Part shown: piece after piece, positions 23,859 through 27,236 of the stretch | Numbering within the stretch: the stretch's first letter is position 1 | Layout of the letters: the number at the start of each line of letters is the position of its first letter | NCBI GenBank assembly: GCA_035653295.1 | Contig: DASRCB010000221.1 | Span: forward strand, 1-27,236 | From: DASRCB01 sp035653295 | Lineage (GTDB): Bacteria; Acidobacteriota; Terriglobia; Bryobacterales; Bryobacteraceae | Length of the DNA: 27,236 nt | Direction of reading: 5' to 3' | The notes under the pieces: model-generated | Databases searched by the model: none | Seen by the model: the letters and a program-made list of their open reading frames with translations, nothing else | Told to the model about the DNA's origin: nothing | Made by a program: the position numbers and the translations under genes

Positions 23859-24474
23859 ATGATTGCGCTGAGCGCACTGATTCTGTTCGCATTATCCCCG
23901 GCGCCGGACCCGCTGGAGGTTCTGCACAGCACTGCCGCCGTTTACGAAAAGGCGCGCAGCCTGGAATACTCCGCGGCGCTGTCGGTCGAGGTCCCGGACA
24001 AGGATCTCGTGATTTCGTTTCACCAAACGGTGTGTACGCCACCGCCGCCATGCTGCCGGCCGATTCGCCCGTCCCAATGGTGGAGATGGAGAGCATCGGC
24101 GGTCAGCCCATATTTCGGAACCATGCCGGCCAGGAGGTCAGGACGGACCCGATCGGCATCGGAATGATGGGGTTTTCCTTTGAATCGCTTGACCAGGCGG
24201 ATAACGCCTCGTATCGGCGAAGGCTCTGCAGGAGGAGATGCGTGACCGACGAGCAGCCGGAAGTGGCGCGCCGGTGGCTGGCGGAAAGGAAGCGTAGTCT
24301 GCCGACGCTGATCGACGCGGACCGTGCGCTGTTTCGCCACTACGCCATCGACAGCATCCCGGTGCTCATGATCATTCGCCCGTCGGCGTGGTTTCGAGCT
24401 AGGTCATCGGCATGCGCGGTGAGCGGGACCTGCGGGCCGACCTCGCCAAAGCCGTGCAACCGCCTGTTCAATAA
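23859..24474 (+). pseudogene. Decayed LolA-like/thioredoxin-fold (redoxin) gene
   Basis: Three frames each hold a piece of what looks like one protein. Frame one, from the ATG at 23859, gives a signal-like N-terminus, then VLHSTAAVYEKARSLEYS and VEVPDKDLVISFHQTV, resembling LolA-like/DUF2092 lipoprotein-carrier proteins. From about 24032 the next frame gives GQPIFRNHAGQEV. Then DEQPEVARRWLAERK and AIDSIPVLMIIRPS follow, typical of the second half of a TlpA/redoxin domain. From 24403 a third frame gives VIGMRGERDLRADLAKA and stops at 24474. The CxxC active site and much of both domains are missing. At least two frameshifts plus internal deletion are needed to explain it. Confidence 0.75.
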
Positions 24475-24477
24475 TGT

Positions 24478-24978
24478 TTGTTGCGCCTGTCGCCGGCGGT
24501 CCGAAAGCTCGTTCCCGTCACCATTGGTGTTCTGATCGTGCTGGCCGGGTTCGGCGTGGCTCTGGTTTACCTTGCCAGAGAGTCGATTTCTTCCGGCCAG
24601 CGCTGCGGCGGCCAGTATTGCTGGGGCTACTCGCTGGACCAATACGACCTCCGGCACAAAGACCGGTTGCGGTTCTGGGGCAGCTGGGGCCTGGACATCC
24701 GCTACGACCTGCCGGACATGAACGTTGAAAAGATCAACGAAGACCGCTGGCTGGCGGATCGCGCGGTATATCTGAACCTGATGTTCCATCCGAAGAACGA
24801 CAGCGCGGCGCCCGGTTACCACGTGCGCATTGTCTACGATTACCAGCGCGGCGAACTGTACGTGGTTTCTCCACTCCAGCTTTGGCGCGCGCCCGATTAT
24901 CGCAGCGGCAATCCCTCCGCAAACTGGATGACGGATTCGCAGTTCGACGCCGAGGTCGAAGCCCTCACGCCGGAGTAA
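24478..24978 (+). CDS. Hypothetical protein with one N-terminal transmembrane segment
   Basis: A 166-aa product that I do not recognise. It has a basic N-terminus (RLSPAVRK), one membrane segment (about 12-33) and then a polar, aromatic-rich domain of about 130 residues. A cysteine pair occurs in CGGQYCWGY (about 43-51). Many Asp/Tyr/Trp residues suggest a beta-rich extracytoplasmic domain. The start is a TTG at 24478 without a convincing Shine-Dalgarno, so the start is the weak point of this call. It follows the decayed redoxin gene by 3 bp and precedes the response regulator by 84 bp. It may once have formed a unit with the decayed gene. Confidence 0.6.
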   Translation: MLRLSPAVRKLVPVTIGVLIVLAGFGVALVYLARESISSGQRCGGQYCWGYSLDQYDLRHKDRLRFWGSWGLDIRYDLPDMNVEKINEDRWLADRAVYLNLMFHPKNDSAAPGYHVRIVYDYQRGELYVVSPLQLWRAPDYRSGNPSANWMTDSQFDAEVEALTPE

Positions 24979-24982
24979 GCTC

Positions 24983-25015
24983 CTGTCGGAGGCCTGCAAA
25001 ATTCCTGTAAAACGG
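24983..25015 (+). promoter_or_regulatory. Three CTG half-sites in 11-bp direct repeat (PhoB/OmpR-type operator candidate)
   Basis: CTGTC at 24983, CTGCAAAA at 24994 and CTGTAAAA at 25005 are spaced exactly 11 bp apart. The second and third share CTGNAAAA. PhoB-family winged-helix regulators bind tandem 11-bp direct repeats of CTGTCATA type. The site lies upstream of a PhoB-like gene, so autoregulation is plausible. Confidence 0.42.
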
Positions 25016-25049
25016 GGGTTTTGCGAATCCGCAGCGGCTCCGGTTTGGC

Positions 25050-25055
25050 TAGAAT
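25050..25055 (+). promoter_or_regulatory. TAGAAT box before the response regulator
   Basis: TAGAAT ends exactly 7 nt before the GTG at 25063, with no Shine-Dalgarno between. It is a candidate -10 placing +1 at or beside the start codon. Confidence 0.45.
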
Positions 25056-25062
25056 TTACATT

Positions 25063-25743
25063 GTGACTCCTGCTACCGTTCTGGTGATCGACGATGACGA
25101 AAGCCTGCGCGACACCGTCCATCTGCTGCTCGAGCAGGAGGGGTTTCGCGTCCTCACGGCCGCGGACGGCAACTCCGGATTCAACCAGGCGCTGACCGCT
25201 CGGCCAGACCTGATTGTGGTCGATCTGCGGCTGCCGGGCATGAGCGGAGTCGAGATCTGCAAACAGGTTCGCGCCTCCGGGATTAACACGCCGCTGATCG
25301 TACTCAGCGCGGTGGGCGAGGAGGTGGACAAGGTTCTCCTGCTCGAAATCGGCGCGGACGATTATGTGGTGAAGCCGTTCGGCGCGCGGGAACTGCTGGC
25401 CCGAATCCGCGCGGTGCTGCGCCGGACGCAGCCGGAGCAGCCCAAGGTGATTCAGTTCGGCGACGTCAGTGTCGACCTGGACCGCCGTTTGGTGACGCGC
25501 AGGGAGCGGGAGTTGAAGCTCACGCCGGCGGAGTACAATCTGCTCACCTATTTCCTGAACCACCCCGACCGGCCGCTGACGCGGGACCTGCTGCTGAACT
25601 CGGTTTGGGGCTACGAGTCATTTCCGAATACGCGCACTGTTGACGCCCACGTGGTGAAGCTCCGGCAGAAGCTCGAGCCGGACCCGGCCATGCCGCGTCA
25701 CTTCCTCACGTTGCACGGAGTCGGCTACCGGTTCGTGCCGTGA
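25063..25743 (+). CDS. OmpR/PhoB-family response regulator
   Basis: A 226-aa two-domain transcription factor. The receiver domain (about 4-120) has the acidic pocket D10-D12, phospho-acceptor D54 in VVDLRLPGMSG, and VKPFGARELLARIRAVLRR at its end. The winged-helix domain (about 128-226) has LTPAEYNLLTYFL, the recognition-helix region RTVDAHVVKLRQKLE and the closing GVGYRFVP. GTG at 25063 gives the standard N-terminus (TVLVIDDDE); an in-frame TTG at 25021 would add an unlikely extension. It is most like the KdpE/PhoB type. No histidine kinase gene is beside it. Its stop overlaps the next start (TGATG). The upstream 11-bp repeats may be its own operator. Confidence 0.92.
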   Translation: MTPATVLVIDDDESLRDTVHLLLEQEGFRVLTAADGNSGFNQALTARPDLIVVDLRLPGMSGVEICKQVRASGINTPLIVLSAVGEEVDKVLLLEIGADDYVVKPFGARELLARIRAVLRRTQPEQPKVIQFGDVSVDLDRRLVTRRERELKLTPAEYNLLTYFLNHPDRPLTRDLLLNSVWGYESFPNTRTVDAHVVKLRQKLEPDPAMPRHFLTLHGVGYRFVP

Positions 25744-26165
25744 TGTCCACGGCGCAGACGGAACCGGCAGATCGCGTCATTCTCGTGGTGGATGACATGA
25801 TCATGTCCGCGGCAGCGCTGGAAGCAGTGGTTTCTGAGACCCCTAATATAACGGTGCGGCTCGCGGCCAACGGGGCGCTGGCATGGAAGTATCTGGAACG
25901 CGCGTCGGCCACGACGGTGTGCGCCGTCATTACCGATCTGGACATGCCCGTGATGGACGGATTCGAGCTGATTCGCCGGATCCGGTCCAGCGCGGCACAC
26001 GCGAACGTGCCGGTGATCGCCGTGAGCGGGACAGCAGATGACGATGCGCCGGCACGCGCACTCGAAGCGGGCGCGAATGCGTTTTTCGGAAAGCCATGGT
26101 CCGCGGGCCGCATGCGCGCTACTCTGGAGCAACTTCTCTATGGGAATGACAGGAGCGGCGCATGA
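25743..26165 (+). CDS. Single-domain response regulator (CheY-like receiver)
   Basis: A 140-aa receiver domain without an output domain. The first strand is VILVVDD, the phospho-acceptor is D65 in TDLDMPVMDG, the S/T switch lies in IAVSGTA, and the lysine is in FFGKPW. Such proteins pass phosphoryl groups or act by protein contact. ATG 25743 overlaps the upstream stop by one base (TGATG); a GTG at 25740 is also in frame. The downstream porin-like gene begins inside its last 26 bp. It probably forms one operon with the PhoB-like regulator and porin. The partner kinase is not in the window. Confidence 0.88.
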   Translation: MSTAQTEPADRVILVVDDMIMSAAALEAVVSETPNITVRLAANGALAWKYLERASATTVCAVITDLDMPVMDGFELIRRIRSSAAHANVPVIAVSGTADDDAPARALEAGANAFFGKPWSAGRMRATLEQLLYGNDRSGA

Positions 26166-27236
26166 ACTCCGGGGCGCGCGAACCGCGGCGGCCCTCGTTT
26201 GCATTCTGACCGGCGGCATCTTCCTGCATGCGCAGGACTCGGCCGACACCAAGCAGATTCTGGAGCGTCTGGACCGGCTGGAGCGGCAGAACGCGGAGCT
26301 GATCGAGGAAGTTCGCGAACTGCGGAACCAGCTCGGCGCCGGCAAGGCCACGAGCACGCAAACGCTGGCGGATGCGCAGGCGGTTCAGCAGGCGCGCATC
26401 GACGAGCAGGCGCAGTCGAAGGTGGAGGCAGCGCACAAACTGCCGATTCACATTACCGGCATGGCGCTGTTCAACGCATTCGACCTGTCGCACAGCGATG
26501 CGGGAGTCTATTACGGGACCGTTCCGATCTACCCTGGCCGGGGCGAAGCGGGCGGAACGATGAGCCAGTCGATCATCGGACTGGAATACCGGGATCCTGA
26601 TGCGATTCTGGGCGCTCGCGTTTACGGCGCACTGTATATGGACTTCTTCGGGAATGCGAACCCGTCAGATCCGTACGCAGCCGGCCGAACCAATTCGAGC
26701 TACTGGTGGCCGTCGCCGCGGCTGAGGACCGGCACGATCTCCATGGACTGGGCGTCGCGCAGTGTAACCGCCGGCGTGGACAAGCCTCTTATCGCGCCCT
26801 CCAGCCCGGACTCCCTGGCGCAGGTGGGAGTTCCACCGCTGAGCGGCGCGGGCAATCTGTGGCTGTGGCAGCCGCAGGTGCGCTTCGAACAGCGTGTCAG
26901 GCTCTCCGATCGCGACAAGCTGCGGCTTCAGGGTGAGCTCTACGAAACGCGCGAGACGTGGTGGTATGTTCCGCCTGAATACGCCAGTACGCTGGAGCCC
27001 ACGCGGCCGGGATGGGAAGGTCGATTTGCATTCGAGCACGAGCGGGATGAGGATCTCGGTTTCCAGATAGCCTCGGGCTTTCACGTCAGCGAGACGCATG
27101 TCGCGGGGCAGACGGTTCCCTCTCACCTGCTCACGTTCGACGGCAAATACGCCATGAACCGCTGGTGGAGTCTCACCGGCACTGCTTTTACCGGCGAGAA
27201 CATTGCCGGCCTGGGCGGCGGTGGCGCGGGCTTCAT
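26140..27236 (+). CDS. Outer-membrane porin-like protein with N-terminal coiled coil, 3' end cut by window edge
   Basis: An open frame of 365 codons runs to the end of the window. ATG 26140 (or 26146) gives a signal peptide (RTAAALVCILTGG, cleaved after LHA-QDS). Next comes a roughly 30-residue heptad region, LERLDRLERQNAELIEEV then RELRNQL. Repeated amphipathic strands with aromatic girdles follow, such as SYWWPSPRL, NLWLWQPQVRFEQRV and WWSLTGTAF. A coiled coil before a barrel is the arrangement of DcaP-like and other trimeric porins; the exact family is not certain. It starts within the receiver gene in another frame, so translation is coupled. A GGAG lies about 12 nt before 26140. The regulators upstream may control it. 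Confidence 0.78.
   Translation, partial: MGMTGAAHELRGARTAAALVCILTGGIFLHAQDSADTKQILERLDRLERQNAELIEEVRELRNQLGAGKATSTQTLADAQAVQQARIDEQAQSKVEAAHKLPIHITGMALFNAFDLSHSDAGVYYGTVPIYPGRGEAGGTMSQSIIGLEYRDPDAILGARVYGALYMDFFGNANPSDPYAAGRTNSSYWWPSPRLRTGTISMDWASRSVTAGVDKPLIAPSSPDSLAQVGVPPLSGAGNLWLWQPQVRFEQRVRLSDRDKLRLQGELYETRETWWYVPPEYASTLEPTRPGWEGRFAFEHERDEDLGFQIASGFHVSETHVAGQTVPSHLLTFDGKYAMNRWWSLTGTAFTGENIAGLGGGGAGF

Noticed and set aside
25005..25016. AAAAC-GGGG-GTTTT as intrinsic terminator for the gene ending at 24978.
   Set aside because: The stem is five weak pairs and there is no T-run beyond the stem itself; the 11-bp repeat explanation fits the region better.

Overview
The window looks like chromosomal DNA from a GC-rich, Gram-negative-type (diderm) bacterium. 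The best guess is an Acidobacteriota member of the Solibacter/Bryobacter kind. This rests on gene content: lipid A genes, an Omp85/TamB export set, an abundant-type Ser/Thr kinase, DUF1080 and Tat-exported Gfo/Idh/MocA proteins, and LpxI instead of LpxH. No rRNA, tRNA, insertion sequence, prophage or CRISPR array was seen.

Layout: (1) 1-2150, minus strand: an M20/carboxypeptidase-G2-like metallopeptidase followed by tilS, which is cut by the window edge. (2) 2174-4743, plus strand: fabZ, lpxA and lpxI with start/stop overlaps, then an unknown membrane protein coupled to lpxI. (3) 4750-7051, minus strand: a fumarylacetoacetate-hydrolase-family enzyme, a secreted DUF1080 protein and a TMEM175-like channel. 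(4) 7178-7897: a membrane fatty acid desaturase. (5) 7941-8525: two tandem copies of an approximately 268-bp module. Each has structured leader RNA, a strong Shine-Dalgarno, a 26-codon ORF for a hydrophobic peptide with a basic tail, and a GAAA-loop hairpin. (6) 8542-12401, minus strand: ThiF/MoeB-like, YihY/BrkB-like, Gfo/Idh/MocA and DinB-like genes in a tight operon. (7) 12487-20071, plus strand: a BamA-like Omp85 protein with seven apparent POTRA repeats, a SurA-N-like chaperone without a PPIase domain, and TamB, with overlapping stops and starts. (8) 20103-23695, minus strand: a LiaF-like membrane protein, a LytS-type histidine kinase, and a Ser/Thr kinase fused in frame to a REC-LytTR response regulator. 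(9) 23859-24474: a decayed LolA-like/thioredoxin-like gene. (10) 24478-24978: an unknown one-TM protein. (11) 25063-27236: a PhoB/OmpR-type regulator, a single-domain receiver and an outer-membrane porin-like protein that runs off the end.

The themes are outer-membrane biogenesis (lipid A, BamA/TamB, porin) and envelope-stress-type signalling. Two signals stand out beyond gene calling. The first is the duplicated small-peptide module at 7941-8525. The second is a recurring TANNNT box 6-8 nt before start codons of genes that head transcription units and lack a good Shine-Dalgarno, which suggests leaderless mRNAs.
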